A DNA stretch of 64,000 nucleotides from Bradyrhizobium sp. CCGUVB1N3 (GTDB taxonomy: Bacteria > Pseudomonadota > Alphaproteobacteria > Rhizobiales > Xanthobacteraceae). The notes below the pieces were generated by a model that was given only the letters and a program-made list of their open reading frames with translations, was not told where the DNA came from and ran no database searches. Below, piece by piece: positions 26,422 through 35,578 of the stretch. Where the stretch lies: assembly GCF_024199925.1 (NCBI RefSeq), contig NZ_JANADR010000001.1:2666001-2730000 (forward strand), written 5' to 3'. The position numbers and the translations under genes are program-made. Within the stretch, counting starts at the first letter, position 1. Each line of letters begins with the position of its first letter.

Positions 26422-26433
26422 AGGTACGGCTGT

Positions 26434-26520
26434 CGTAGGGTGGGCAAAGCAAAGCGTGCCCACCTCTTCTGTCGCAATCAAGATGGTGGGCACGGCGCTG
26501 TGCGCCTTTGCCCACCCTAC
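26434..26520. repeat. Interspersed inverted repeat, family C
   Basis: CGTAGGGTGGGCAAAGC to GCCTTTGCCCACCCTAC, between convergent acyl-CoA dehydrogenase and GST genes; a likely bidirectional terminator. Confidence 0.85.
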
Positions 26521-26535
26521 AATTCGTGGAGGAGC

Positions 26536-27417
26536 TTACGACGCAGCCACCGCCTGAAGCTTGTCCTGCGTCTTGGTCTCGAAATCCGATGCGTCGTGAC
26601 GCTCGTGCAGTTGGCTCGCTGGATCGCCGGAGACACGGTTGACCATGCGGCCGCGCTTGACGGCCGTGCGCTTGGCGATCTGATCGGTCCAGCGCTGCAC
26701 GTTCTTGTAGTCCTGCACCGACAGGAATTCGCCGGCGCCATAGACCAGCCCCTTGGCGAGCGCGCCGTACCAGGGCCACACTGCGATATCGGCGATCGTG
26801 TACTCACTGCCCGCGAGGTACTCGCTCTCCGCAAGCCGCCGGTCGAGCACGTCGAGCTGGCGCTTGGTTTCCATCGCGAAGCGGTCGATGGCGTATTCGA
26901 TCTTGGTCGGTGCGTAGGCATAGAAGTGGCCGAAGCCGCCGCCGAGATAGGGCGCGCTGCCCATCTGCCAGAACAGCCAGGACATCGCCTCGGTGCGCGT
27001 CTTGATATCCTTCGGCAGGAAGGCGCCGAATTTTTCGGCGAGGTAGACCAGGATCGAGCCGGACTCGAACACGCGGATCGGCTCGGGGCCGGAGCGGTCC
27101 AGCAACGCAGGGATCTTCGAGTTCGGATTGATGGCGACAAAGCCGCTGCCGAACTGGTCGCCCTTGCCGATATTGATCAGCCAGGCGTCGTATTCGGCAC
27201 CCTTGTGGCCGAGCGCCAGCAGCTCCTCCAGCATCACGGTCACCTTCACGCCGTTCGGGGTCGCCAGCGAATAGAGCTGGAGCGGATGCCGGCCGACCGG
27301 AAGCTCCTTGTCATGCGTGGGCCCTGCGATCGGGCGGTTGATGCTGGCAAATTGTCCGCCATTGGCTTTATTCCAGGTCCAGACTTTGGGCGGCTCGTAG
27401 GCGGGTGCGTCGGTCAT
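26536..27417 (-). CDS. yghU: Glutathione-dependent disulfide-bond oxidoreductase, YghU-like
   Basis: A 293-aa glutathione transferase-fold protein of the Nu class. The N-terminal extension (YEPPKVWTWNKANGGQFASINRPIAGPTHD) is characteristic of YghU and YfcG; the thioredoxin domain has NPNSKIPALLD and ESGSILVYLAEKFG for glutathione binding, and the helical domain contains YTIADIAVWPWYG. Members bind two glutathiones and reduce disulfides. A detoxification role is assumed. It is divergent from a nitronate monooxygenase gene. Confidence 0.88.
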   Translation of the reverse strand: MTDAPAYEPPKVWTWNKANGGQFASINRPIAGPTHDKELPVGRHPLQLYSLATPNGVKVTVMLEELLALGHKGAEYDAWLINIGKGDQFGSGFVAINPNSKIPALLDRSGPEPIRVFESGSILVYLAEKFGAFLPKDIKTRTEAMSWLFWQMGSAPYLGGGFGHFYAYAPTKIEYAIDRFAMETKRQLDVLDRRLAESEYLAGSEYTIADIAVWPWYGALAKGLVYGAGEFLSVQDYKNVQRWTDQIAKRTAVKRGRMVNRVSGDPASQLHERHDASDFETKTQDKLQAVAAS

Positions 27418-27659
27418 GAAAAAGGGCTCCAGCGCGAAAGGCGCGTGGGCTGTTAGCTAGCGATAGCGGCGAGATTGGCAAGAGCGCCGGGTTGCATTGG
27501 CAGATGGGCGCCCTCCCCGTTTCGTCATGGCCGGGCCGCCCCGTCCGTCTGGCGCCTGCACGCAAGAAGCCCAGGGCGAACCGCCTTTGCATGGCGGCGA
27601 GGCTGGGCTAGCGTTTCGCCAAAGCAAGAGCAACGAAGCCGGTCGCCGGGGAGAGACAG

Positions 27660-28793
27660 ATGAAATCGCCGATCTGCGACATGCTGGGAATCGAGTTCCC
27701 CCTGTTCGCCTTCAGCCATTGCCGTGACGTCGTTGCCGCCGTGAGCCGCGCCGGCGGCTTCGGCGTGCTGGGCGCCACCGTGCACACGCCTGATACCCTC
27801 GAGCGCGAGCTGAAATGGATCGACGATCACGTCGACGGCAAGCCCTATGGCGTCGACGTGCTGATCCCCGAGAACATCTCGACCGCGGGCGAGAAGGACG
27901 TCACCTGGAAGAGCCTGGAGGCACGGGTGCCGCAGGCGCATCGCGACTACACGCGCAACCTCCTGAAGAAGTACGACATCGAGCTGACCAGCACCTCCGT
28001 CGCCGACAACCAGCCGCAGCCGTTCGACGCCAAGACGGCGCTGGAGCTCTTGGAGGTCTCCTTCCGTCATCCGATCCGGCTGATCGCCAATGCGCTGGGC
28101 GTGCCGCCGAAATCGATGATCGAGATGGGCAAGGCGCACGGCGTGCCGGTGGCCGCACTCGTCGGCGCCAAGGAGCACGCGCTGCGCCATGTCGCCGCCG
28201 GTGTCGACATCCTGGTCGCACAGGGCACCGAGGCCGGCGGCCATTGCGGCGAGGTCTCGACCATGGTGCTGGTGCCGGAGGTGATCAAAGCTGTGAAGCC
28301 GATCCGCGACGTGCCGGTGCTGGCGGCCGGCGGCATCATGACGGGTCGGCAGATGGCCGCCTGCATGGCAATGGGCGCCGCCGGGGCGTGGACCGGCTCG
28401 GTGTGGCTCGCGACGGTCGAGTCGGAGACCACGGAGATTTTTCGCGAGAAGATGATCGCAGCGTCCTCGCGCGACGCCGTGCGCTCGAAGGGCCGCACCG
28501 GCAAGCCGGCGCGGCAGCTCCGCTCGGTCTGGACCGATGCCTGGGACCGCGCACCGGACAGCCCCGGCGCGCTGCCGATGCCGCTGCAAAGCATCGTCAG
28601 CCGCGACGCCTTCAACTCGATCGACCGCGCGGCCGCCGCCGGCAATGCGCGGGCGCGCGACCTCGTCAGCTACTTCGTCGGCCAGGGCGTTGGTCTCATC
28701 GACAGCGTGAAGTCGGCAGGTGCGGTGGTGCAGGAGTTCAAGGAAGAGTTCGCCGAAGCCGTCGAGCACATGAATGCGCTGGTGGCGGAGTGA
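27660..28793 (+). CDS. Nitronate monooxygenase/2-nitropropane dioxygenase family
   Basis: A 377-aa FMN-binding TIM barrel. Flavin-binding elements are the N-terminal SRAGGFGVLGA, VAQGTEAGGHCGEVSTM around residues 180-197, and PVLAAGGIMTGRQMAACMAMGAAGAWTGS. Members oxidise nitronates or act as flavin enoyl reductases. GGGGAGAG precedes the ATG. The 54 or so residues after the barrel are helical and end EHMNALVAE. Its neighbours are acyl-CoA enzymes, so a redox role in lipid catabolism is as possible as nitronate detoxification. Confidence 0.83.
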   Translation: MKSPICDMLGIEFPLFAFSHCRDVVAAVSRAGGFGVLGATVHTPDTLERELKWIDDHVDGKPYGVDVLIPENISTAGEKDVTWKSLEARVPQAHRDYTRNLLKKYDIELTSTSVADNQPQPFDAKTALELLEVSFRHPIRLIANALGVPPKSMIEMGKAHGVPVAALVGAKEHALRHVAAGVDILVAQGTEAGGHCGEVSTMVLVPEVIKAVKPIRDVPVLAAGGIMTGRQMAACMAMGAAGAWTGSVWLATVESETTEIFREKMIAASSRDAVRSKGRTGKPARQLRSVWTDAWDRAPDSPGALPMPLQSIVSRDAFNSIDRAAAAGNARARDLVSYFVGQGVGLIDSVKSAGAVVQEFKEEFAEAVEHMNALVAE

Positions 28794-28826
28794 TTTGCTC
28801 GTCCACGTTGGCGACAAACACTACCG

Positions 28827-28932
28827 CCCTCATGGTGAGGAGGCGCGGAGCGCCGTCTCGAACCATGAAGGCCCCATCTCGCCCGCAGCCCATCCTTCGA
28901 GACGCCTGCTTCGCAGGCTCCTCAGGATGAGG
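28827..28932. repeat. Interspersed palindromic repeat, family A
   Basis: Copy from CCCTCATGGTGAGGAGGCGC to CTCCTCAGGATGAGG between two co-directional genes, ending about 32 bp before the next ATG. Confidence 0.85.
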
Positions 28933-28964
28933 TCTTAATTTGTTGAGAGAACGAAGAACAAGAA

Positions 28965-30473
28965 ATGACCAGCCTCCCCCCTGACCGCATTCCCGTCATC
29001 GTCGGCGTCGGCGAGATCGTCGACCGGCCCGAGGAGATCACCGAGGGCCTCGAGCCGCTCGATCTTCTCGAGCGGGCGCTGCGGCGCGCCGAAGAAGATG
29101 CCGGTGCAAAGCTGCTCGGCGAGGTTCAATCGCTCGACGTCGTCAACTTCCTGAGCTGGCGCTATCGCGATCCCGAAAAGCTGCTGGCGCAGCGGCTCGG
29201 CATCCAGCCTTCGCATTGCTATTACGGCCCGGTCGGCGGCGAGAGCCCGATCCGCTATCTGCATGAGGCGGCGCAGCGCATCGCGCGCGGCGAATGCAGC
29301 GTCGCCGCCGTCTGCGGCGCGGAGGCGCAATCGACCGCGACCAAGGCGGAGCGCGCCGGCGCCAAGCTGCCGTGGACGCCATTTGCACATGACGTCGAGG
29401 AGCCGAAGCGCGGCGCAGCGTTCCAGAAGCCGCTTGCCGTGAAGCTGGGCGTATTCCGCCCCGTCACGGTCTATCCCTTCTACGAGGCCGCATCCTCGGC
29501 GCATTGGGGCCAGAGCCCGCGCGAGGCGATGGCGGAGTCAGGCACGCTGTGGTCACGCTATTCGGACACCGCCGCGCAAAATCCCAACGCCTGGTTGAAA
29601 CGGCGCTTTGCGCCGGAGGAGATCACGACACCGACCGCGGACAACCGCCTGATCGCCTGGCCCTACACGAAATTGATGGTCGCCAACCCCATGGTCAACA
29701 TGGGCGGCGCGCTGCTGCTCACCAGCCTTGCCAAGGCGCGCGAAGCCGGCATTGCCGAAGATCGGCTGGTCTATCCGCTCGGCGGCGCATCGGCCGAGGA
29801 GCCGCGCGACTATCTCTTGCGCGACCAGTTTTATGAGAGCCATCCGCAGAATGCGGTGCTGAAGGCGGTGATGGACCTCGCCGGCGGCGACGGCAAGCAG
29901 TTCGACGCAATCGAGCTCTACAGCTGCTTTCCTTGCGTGCCGAAGATGGCGCGCCGGACGCTGGGCCTGGGGCCCGACGTGCAGCCGACCGTAACCGGCG
30001 GCCTCACCTTCTTCGGCGCGCCGCTCAACACCTATATGACGCATGCGGCCTGCGCGATGGTGCGCAAGTTGCGCGATGGCGCGAAACTCGGCCTGCTCTA
30101 CGGTCAGGGCGGCTTCGTCACCAAGCACCACGGGCTCGTGCTCTCGAAAACACCGCCACGCACGGCGCTGGCGCAGGACACGAGCGTTCAGCTTGATGCC
30201 GACCACAACAAGCGCGCGGTGCCGGAGTTCGTGACCGAGGCCTCGGGCCCGGGCAAGGTCGAGAGCTTTACCGTGATCTACGGCCGCAATGGCGACATCG
30301 AGCACGGCGTCGTCATGCTGAGCACGGAAGATGACCGGCGCACGCTGGCGCGCATTCCAGCGGGTGACGGCACGACGCTGGCACACCTGCTCGACATGAA
30401 TCGCACGCCCGTCGACTCGCTCGGCGTCATCACAATGGCCGCCGATGGCGTGCCGGAGTGGCGGGTCGGGTAG
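28965..30473 (+). CDS. Thiolase-like protein with C-terminal OB-like extension, no nucleophile Cys
   Basis: A 502-aa protein annotated in related genomes as acetyl-CoA acetyltransferase. The thiolase core is recognisable (VIVGVGEIVDRPEE at the start, YLHEAAQRIARGECSVAAVCGAEA, NPMVNMGGALLLTSL, LYSCFPCVPKMA, GGLTFFGAPLNTYMTHA, LYGQGGFVTKHHGLVLS). At the nucleophile position the sequence reads GPVGGESPIRYLH, Glu or Ser in place of Cys. About 100 C-terminal residues (SFTVIYGRNGDIEHGVVML...) look like a fused DUF35/OB domain. It may bind acyl-CoA or use another chemistry. Confidence 0.78.
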   Translation: MTSLPPDRIPVIVGVGEIVDRPEEITEGLEPLDLLERALRRAEEDAGAKLLGEVQSLDVVNFLSWRYRDPEKLLAQRLGIQPSHCYYGPVGGESPIRYLHEAAQRIARGECSVAAVCGAEAQSTATKAERAGAKLPWTPFAHDVEEPKRGAAFQKPLAVKLGVFRPVTVYPFYEAASSAHWGQSPREAMAESGTLWSRYSDTAAQNPNAWLKRRFAPEEITTPTADNRLIAWPYTKLMVANPMVNMGGALLLTSLAKAREAGIAEDRLVYPLGGASAEEPRDYLLRDQFYESHPQNAVLKAVMDLAGGDGKQFDAIELYSCFPCVPKMARRTLGLGPDVQPTVTGGLTFFGAPLNTYMTHAACAMVRKLRDGAKLGLLYGQGGFVTKHHGLVLSKTPPRTALAQDTSVQLDADHNKRAVPEFVTEASGPGKVESFTVIYGRNGDIEHGVVMLSTEDDRRTLARIPAGDGTTLAHLLDMNRTPVDSLGVITMAADGVPEWRVG

Positions 30474-30478
30474 ATCTT

Positions 30479-30571
30479 GTAGGGTGGGCAAAGGCGCGTC
30501 AGCGCCGTGCCCACCATTGATTCCGCGATTGTCGTGACAATGGTGGGCACGCTTCGCTTTGCCCACCCTAC
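30479..30571. repeat. Interspersed inverted repeat, family C
   Basis: TGTAGGGTGGGCAAAGGCGC to GCTTTGCCCACCCTACTG, with a central ACAATGG/CCATTGA stem, between convergent thiolase-like and chemoreceptor genes. Confidence 0.85.
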
Positions 30572-30593
30572 TGTCTACGTCGATGTCGGAAGA

Positions 30594-32285
30594 TCACGCC
30601 GCGCGAACGTTGGTCAGGAACTTGCTGACCTCGGTCTTCAGCCGGTTCGAATCGTTGGACAGCATCTGCGCTGCCGACAGCACCTGCGAGGAGGCCGTGC
30701 CGGTCTCGGTCGCGCCACGCTGCACGTCTGTGATGTTGGAGGAGACCTGCTGGGTGCCCTGTGCCGCCTGCTGCACGTTGCGGGCGATCTCCTGGGTCGC
30801 GGCGCCCTGCTCCTCGACGGCTGCTGCAATGGCCGAGGAGATCTCGGAGAGGCGCTCGATGGTCGAGGAGATTTCCTTGATCGCGCCGACGGAGTCGTTG
30901 GTGGCGGCCTGGATGCCGGTGATCTGCTGGCCGATCTCGCCGGTCGCCTTGGCGGTCTGCTCGGCGAGCGCCTTCACTTCGGAGGCCACCACCGCGAAGC
31001 CGCGGCCGGCTTCGCCGGCGCGTGCCGCCTCGATGGTCGCGTTCAGCGCCAAAAGGTTGGTTTGGCCAGCGATGGTGTTGATCAGCTCGACGACGTCGCC
31101 GATGCGGGAGGCGGCCTTGGAGAGCTCGCTGACGCGTTCGCTGGTGGTGCGGGCCTGGCCGACGGCGTCGCCCGCCATCCGCGCCGATTCCTGGACCTGG
31201 CGGCTGATCTCGCCGACCGATGAGGCCATCTCCTCGGTGGCCGAGGCCACCGACTGCACGTTGGTGGAGGCTTCTTCCGAAGCGGCGGCGACCGTGGTCG
31301 CCATCTGCTGCGAGCGATCGGCGCTCGCCGTCAGCGTCGAGGCGGAGGCTTCGAGCTGAGTGGAGGCAGACGAAACCGTCTGCACAATCTCGCCGATCAT
31401 GGATTCGAATTCGCGGGTGATGTTGTCGACGCGGCGGCCGCGCTCGATCTTCACCTCCGCATCGCGCGCGGCGGCTTCGTCGGCCGCCTTCTTGGCGACC
31501 AACGCCTCCTTGAACACCTGGAGCACGTCGGCCATGGCGCCGATCTCGGTCCTCTCGCCCCGGTGCGGCACTTCGGCGGTCAGGTCGCCCTTGCCGAGCG
31601 CCTGCATCGGCTCGACGATGGAATTGATGCCGCTGGAGACATCGCGGATCATGTAGAAGCTGAGGCCGATGCCGATGACGAGGGCGGAGCCGAGAATGAC
31701 GGAGACCAGCATGAAGGCGAAGGCGTAGCTGTCAGCGGCATCCTGGGCGGCCTGGTTGCCGCCTTTGGTGTTGAGCTCGATATCCTTTTTCAGCACCTCG
31801 TCCGATTGCACGCCGATCTTGCCAACGACCTTGCTGTTCAAATCACGCGCTTCGTGCGAGATCTTGCCGACATCCTTGCGCGACAGCGCCATGACATCGT
31901 CCGTACCCTTCTTGTAGTCGTTCCACAGCTTGGACCATTCGGCGTACAGCGCACGCTCCTCCGGCGAGGTGATCATCGGCTCGTATTCCTTGCGGGACTT
32001 GGCCAGCGCGTCGATCACCTCCCCTGCCGTCTTTTCTGCCGCAAGCTTTTCCTCCGTCGTCTCGGCCAACAGATGAGCGCGTACCACAGTGCGATAAGTG
32101 AGGACGTTGGCGCGGAGCTCGCCGAGCACCCGAACGCTCGGCATCCAGCTCGTAGCGATATCGAGGGTGTTGGCGTTGATCGCCCGCATTTTCATGACGG
32201 CAAGCACACCCATGCCGGTCATCGCGGCCAGGAGGAAGGCTACGACGCCGATGATCTTGGCACGAATGGAAATTTTCGCGAGCAT
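30594..32285 (-). CDS. Methyl-accepting chemotaxis protein
   Basis: A 563-aa chemoreceptor. TM1 (residues about 9-32) and TM2 (about 188-212) bracket a periplasmic four-helix-bundle (4HB_MCP) sensing domain; HAMP follows, then the cytoplasmic coiled coil with the kinase-control hairpin [20 protein letters not shown] and [18 protein letters not shown]. The protein ends [10 protein letters not shown], without a CheR/CheB pentapeptide. No che genes are nearby, so it signals to a kinase encoded elsewhere. The ATG at 32285 is the first that gives a normal short N-terminal tail. Confidence 0.93.
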   Translation of the reverse strand: MLAKISIRAKIIGVVAFLLAAMTGMGVLAVMKMRAINANTLDIATSWMPSVRVLGELRANVLTYRTVVRAHLLAETTEEKLAAEKTAGEVIDALAKSRKEYEPMITSPEERALYAEWSKLWNDYKKGTDDVMALSRKDVGKISHEARDLNSKVVGKIGVQSDEVLKKDIELNTKGGNQAAQDAADSYAFAFMLVSVILGSALVIGIGLSFYMIRDVSSGINSIVEPMQALGKGDLTAEVPHRGERTEIGAMADVLQVFKEALVAKKAADEAAARDAEVKIERGRRVDNITREFESMIGEIVQTVSSASTQLEASASTLTASADRSQQMATTVAAASEEASTNVQSVASATEEMASSVGEISRQVQESARMAGDAVGQARTTSERVSELSKAASRIGDVVELINTIAGQTNLLALNATIEAARAGEAGRGFAVVASEVKALAEQTAKATGEIGQQITGIQAATNDSVGAIKEISSTIERLSEISSAIAAAVEEQGAATQEIARNVQQAAQGTQQVSSNITDVQRGATETGTASSQVLSAAQMLSNDSNRLKTEVSKFLTNVRAA

Positions 32286-32464
32286 TGCTGGGTCTCTTGT
32301 CTTGGATCGCGGCTTTGGGCCACGACCGCGCGTCATGAAATGGCTGCAGCCAAATGGAGTGCGGCCGACATCCAACAACAAACGACCTGAGCAGATGTTA
32401 ACTACGACTCCGTACGAGTACGGAAACCGAAAGAAATAAACAGAGGACTAAAACAGCCCTGCGC

Positions 32465-33754
32465 TCAGCGCATGAGCCCAAGCGCGTCGGAGAAAAACTC
32501 CGGCCCGCCGAAATTGCCTGATTTAAGGGCAAGCAGCATGCCGCCTTCCTTGGCACCAACCGCGCGCAACACCGGGACTCCCGCAGCGATCTCCGCGCCG
32601 ACGAGGAAGCCCGGAATCTTCAGGCGGTCGACGACGGCGCCCGACGTCTCGCCGCCGGCAACGACAAGGCGCCGAACGCCCGACTGCACCAGCCCTTCGG
32701 CGATATCGGCCATGGCCTGCTCGATCGCGTGACCGGCCGCATCGCGGCCGTAACGCGCCTGCACCGCACCGACTGCCTCCGGCGTGGCGCTCGAGGCGAT
32801 CAGCACCGGACCATCAGCGAGCCGGGGCTTCGCCCAGGCGAGCGCCCGCTGCGCTTCGCTTCCACCTGCGACAATTTGCTCGGGATCGAGATGCAACACC
32901 GGCATGACACGCTCGGCATTCGCGATCTGCTGAAGGGTCGCCTGCGAGCAGCTACCGGCGAGACACGCCGCCGGTCCGCCGACCGGCGCGCTCGCCTCGG
33001 CGGCTGCGACAATCGGACTCACCCTCCCCGTGGAGACGAGCGCCCGCGCCAGCCCGAGGCCGATGCCGGAGGCGCCGACCGACAGCCGATGGCCGGCTGC
33101 GACGAGGCCGATGGTCTCGAGATCGCGGTCGAACACGGCGTCGATGATCGCGGCGCCCGTGCCCTTGGCCGAGAGCTCAGCGAGTTGCGCACGCACGGCA
33201 TCCGTGCCGCGCGTCACGCTTGCGAGATTGACGAGACCGACCTTGGTCCTGCTCTGTCGCGCCAGCACCCGCACCAGGTTGGAATCGTGCATCGGGTTGA
33301 GCGGATGGTCCTTCAGCGGGCTCTCGTTGAGCGGAGCAGCGCCGACGAAGAGATTGCCCTGGTAGACGGTGCGGCCGGTCTCGGGGAAAGCCGGCGTCAC
33401 CAGCACGATCGCCCCATCGCAGTCGTCGCGCAGCGCGTCCATCACCGGGCCGATATTGCCGGCGTCGGTAGAATCGAAGGTCGAGCAGATCTTGAACAGC
33501 ACGTGGCTCGCACCGCGGCCGCGCAGCCATTTGTCCGCCGCGCGCGAGCGCGTCACCGCAAGTCCCGCCTCGATCGAGCGGCTCTTCAGGGATACCACGA
33601 CGGCGTCGACCTCGGGCAGCGCCAGGTCGTCGGGCGGCACGCCGATGGTCTGTACGGTGCGCAGGCCCGCGCGCGTCAGCGTGTTGGCGAGATCGGACGC
33701 GCCGGTATAGTCGTCGGCGATGCAGCCAAGAGAAATTTTCGCTGCCAGCGTCAC
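32465..33754 (-). CDS. otnK: 3-oxo-tetronate kinase (four-carbon acid sugar kinase)
   Basis: A 429-aa kinase of the OtnK/DUF1537 family. The N-terminal substrate domain has GCIADDYTGASDLANTL and STFDSTDAGNIG; the C-terminal nucleotide domain has VLIASSATPEAV and VVAGGETSGAVVDRL. It phosphorylates 3-oxo-tetronate at C4 in threonate or erythronate breakdown. Its start overlaps the stop of otnI by 4 nt (ATGA), and all four enzymes of the route are encoded together. Confidence 0.92.
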   Translation of the reverse strand: MTLAAKISLGCIADDYTGASDLANTLTRAGLRTVQTIGVPPDDLALPEVDAVVVSLKSRSIEAGLAVTRSRAADKWLRGRGASHVLFKICSTFDSTDAGNIGPVMDALRDDCDGAIVLVTPAFPETGRTVYQGNLFVGAAPLNESPLKDHPLNPMHDSNLVRVLARQSRTKVGLVNLASVTRGTDAVRAQLAELSAKGTGAAIIDAVFDRDLETIGLVAAGHRLSVGASGIGLGLARALVSTGRVSPIVAAAEASAPVGGPAACLAGSCSQATLQQIANAERVMPVLHLDPEQIVAGGSEAQRALAWAKPRLADGPVLIASSATPEAVGAVQARYGRDAAGHAIEQAMADIAEGLVQSGVRRLVVAGGETSGAVVDRLKIPGFLVGAEIAAGVPVLRAVGAKEGGMLLALKSGNFGGPEFFSDALGLMR

Positions 33755-34533
33755 GGCTTCACTCCAGCATAAGGCTTGAACCAGGCGAGACCATCGGTGG
33801 TCTTGCCGCGCGGATTGTATTCGCAGCCGACGAAGCCGGCATAGCCAAGCCGGTCGAGCTCGGCGAACAGGAAGGGATAGTTCAGCTCTTCGCTATCAGG
33901 CTCGTTGCGCGACGGGATGCTGGCGATCTGGATATGGCCGATGATCGGCATCATCTCGCGCAGGCGCATCGTGACGTCGCCGTGGATGATCTGGCAGTGA
34001 TAGATGTCGAACTGGAGCTTGAGGTTCGGGATCCTCAGCTCCTCGACCACGTCGCGCGCGAAGCCGAAGTCGTTGAGGAAGTAGCCGGGAACGTTGCGCG
34101 AATTGATCGGCTCGATCACGATGTCGATGCCATGCGGCGCGAAGAATTCGGCCGCCCACGTCACCGACTTGTAGAACGCCTCGATCGCGAGGCGATCGCC
34201 GCGGTTGGCCATGCCGGCCATCAGGTGGAGACGCTTGACGCCGGTCGCCCTGGCGTAAGGCAGCGCCGTCTCGAGACCCTGCTTGAGATCGCCGAAGCGG
34301 GACGGGAGCGCCGCAAAGCCCTTCTCGCCGGCGTCCCAGTTGCCAGGCGGCAGGTTGAACAGCGCCTGCGTGAACCCGTTGCGCTTGAGCCGCTCGCCGA
34401 CCGCTTCGGCCGGGTGATCATAGGGAAACAGGAATTCGACGGCGGTGAAGCCGGCCTGTGCTGCGGCATCGAAGCGGTCGAGGAACGGCACCTCGGTGAA
34501 CATCATCGTGAGGTTGGCGGCAAAACGGGGCAT
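33751..34533 (-). CDS. otnI: 2-oxo-tetronate isomerase
   Basis: A 260-aa TIM-barrel isomerase of the hydroxypyruvate-isomerase-like family. Metal ligands are expected in IVIEPINSRNVPGYFL (Glu), KLQFDIYHCQIIHGD (Asp, His) and the C-terminal FVGCEYNPRGKTTDGLAW (Glu). It converts 2-oxo- to 3-oxo-tetronate. It lies 10 bp downstream of the dehydrogenase gene and overlaps otnK by 4 nt. Confidence 0.92.
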   Translation of the reverse strand: MPRFAANLTMMFTEVPFLDRFDAAAQAGFTAVEFLFPYDHPAEAVGERLKRNGFTQALFNLPPGNWDAGEKGFAALPSRFGDLKQGLETALPYARATGVKRLHLMAGMANRGDRLAIEAFYKSVTWAAEFFAPHGIDIVIEPINSRNVPGYFLNDFGFARDVVEELRIPNLKLQFDIYHCQIIHGDVTMRLREMMPIIGHIQIASIPSRNEPDSEELNYPFLFAELDRLGYAGFVGCEYNPRGKTTDGLAWFKPYAGVKP

Positions 34534-34543
34534 GGGAATCCTC

Positions 34544-35458
34544 TTATTTATCGCCTGGCAGCTTTACGCCGGTGACCTGCGCATACATCCGCGCCACCGA
34601 CGCATCGTCGTCGCGCCCCATGCCGGCGGCAGCCGTCATCAGGAACATCTGGAGCGCCGCAGCCGAGACCGGCACCGGGAATCTTGCCGAGCGCGCCATG
34701 TCCTGAATGATGCCGAGGTCCTTCACGAAAATCTCGACCGCGCTGCGCGGGGTGTAGTCGCCGTCGAGCACGTGCGGCATGCGGTTCTCGAACATCCAGG
34801 AATTGCCGGCAGAGGCCGTGATCACCTCGTACACTTTCCGGATGTCGAGGCCCTGCTTGGCGGCAAAGGCGATCGCCTCGCTAGCGGCCGCGATGTGCAC
34901 GCCGGCCAGGAGCTGGTTGATCATCTTGAAGGCGGCGCCCTGGCCCGCGGCATCGCCGAGCTCGTAGAGCTTTGCCGCCATGGCATCGAGCGCGGGGCGC
35001 GCCTTGGCAAAAGCGGCCGGACTGCCGGAGGCGAGGATCGTCAGCTCGCCTTGCGCGGCGCGCTGCGCGCCGCCGGAGATCGGCGCATCCAGGTAGTGCC
35101 GGCCGGTCGCCTCGAGCTGTTTTGCGAGGCGCCGGGCGACGTCGGGATCCATGGTGGCGGAGGAGATGAAGACGCTATCCTTCGGCATGGTCTCGGCGGC
35201 GCCGTTTTGGCCGAACAAGATCGCCTCGGTCTGCGCGGCGTTGACGACGACGCTGACGACGACATCCGCCTCCCTCGCCGCCTCCGCCGGCGTCTTCGCG
35301 CCCGCGCCGCCGTCCTTGACGAAGCGCGCGACGGCGTCGGCCGAGACGTCGCAACCGGTGACGGCAAATCCCGCCCGCTTCAGCGATGTGGCCATGCCAA
35401 AGCCCATCGAGCCGAGCCCGATGACGGCGATACGCGATTTTTGCGAGGCTGACGACAT
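34544..35458 (-). CDS. ltnD: L-threonate (tetronate) dehydrogenase
   Basis: A 304-aa beta-hydroxyacid dehydrogenase. The Rossmann fold opens with AVIGLGSMGFGMATSL; DAPISGGAQRAAQGELTI is the substrate-binding signature, and the catalytic Lys is in AAFKMINQLLAGVH. It oxidises the C2 hydroxyl of threonate to 2-oxo-tetronate using NAD(P). It is the first gene of the leftward ltnD-otnI-otnK transcript and is divergent from otnC. Threonate and erythronate cannot be told apart from sequence. Confidence 0.9.
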   Translation of the reverse strand: MSSASQKSRIAVIGLGSMGFGMATSLKRAGFAVTGCDVSADAVARFVKDGGAGAKTPAEAAREADVVVSVVVNAAQTEAILFGQNGAAETMPKDSVFISSATMDPDVARRLAKQLEATGRHYLDAPISGGAQRAAQGELTILASGSPAAFAKARPALDAMAAKLYELGDAAGQGAAFKMINQLLAGVHIAAASEAIAFAAKQGLDIRKVYEVITASAGNSWMFENRMPHVLDGDYTPRSAVEIFVKDLGIIQDMARSARFPVPVSAAALQMFLMTAAAGMGRDDDASVARMYAQVTGVKLPGDK

Positions 35459-35472
35459 GCGATTGATCCCTT

Positions 35473-35482
35473 GGAACGTTCC
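35473..35482. promoter_or_regulatory. Palindrome GGAACGTTCC before ltnD
   Basis: A perfect 10-bp palindrome with a central CG, flanked by TT and TCAA, lies 15 bp upstream of the ltnD start. This form is typical of LacI-family operators. No LacI gene is visible nearby. Confidence 0.4.
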
Positions 35483-35490
35483 TCAATGGC

Positions 35491-35515
35491 CGGTCTCAGC
35501 GGCCTCTTGAGACCG
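35491..35515. promoter_or_regulatory. Inverted repeat CGGTCTCA-N9-TGAGACCG
   Basis: Perfect 8-bp arms with a 9-bp spacer in the middle of the 120-bp divergent region between ltnD and otnC. Position and symmetry suit an operator controlling both directions. Confidence 0.5.
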
Positions 35516-35578
35516 CATATCACGGCTTGGCCGCGCTGCCAAAGCATGAGACAACGAGGCCGTGAGGGCGCCCCTTTC

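Noticed and set aside
32301..32381. Longer N terminus for the chemoreceptor (start at 32381)
   Set aside because: It would add 32 polar residues before TM1, unlike MCPs; the ATG at 32285 gives the standard arrangement.
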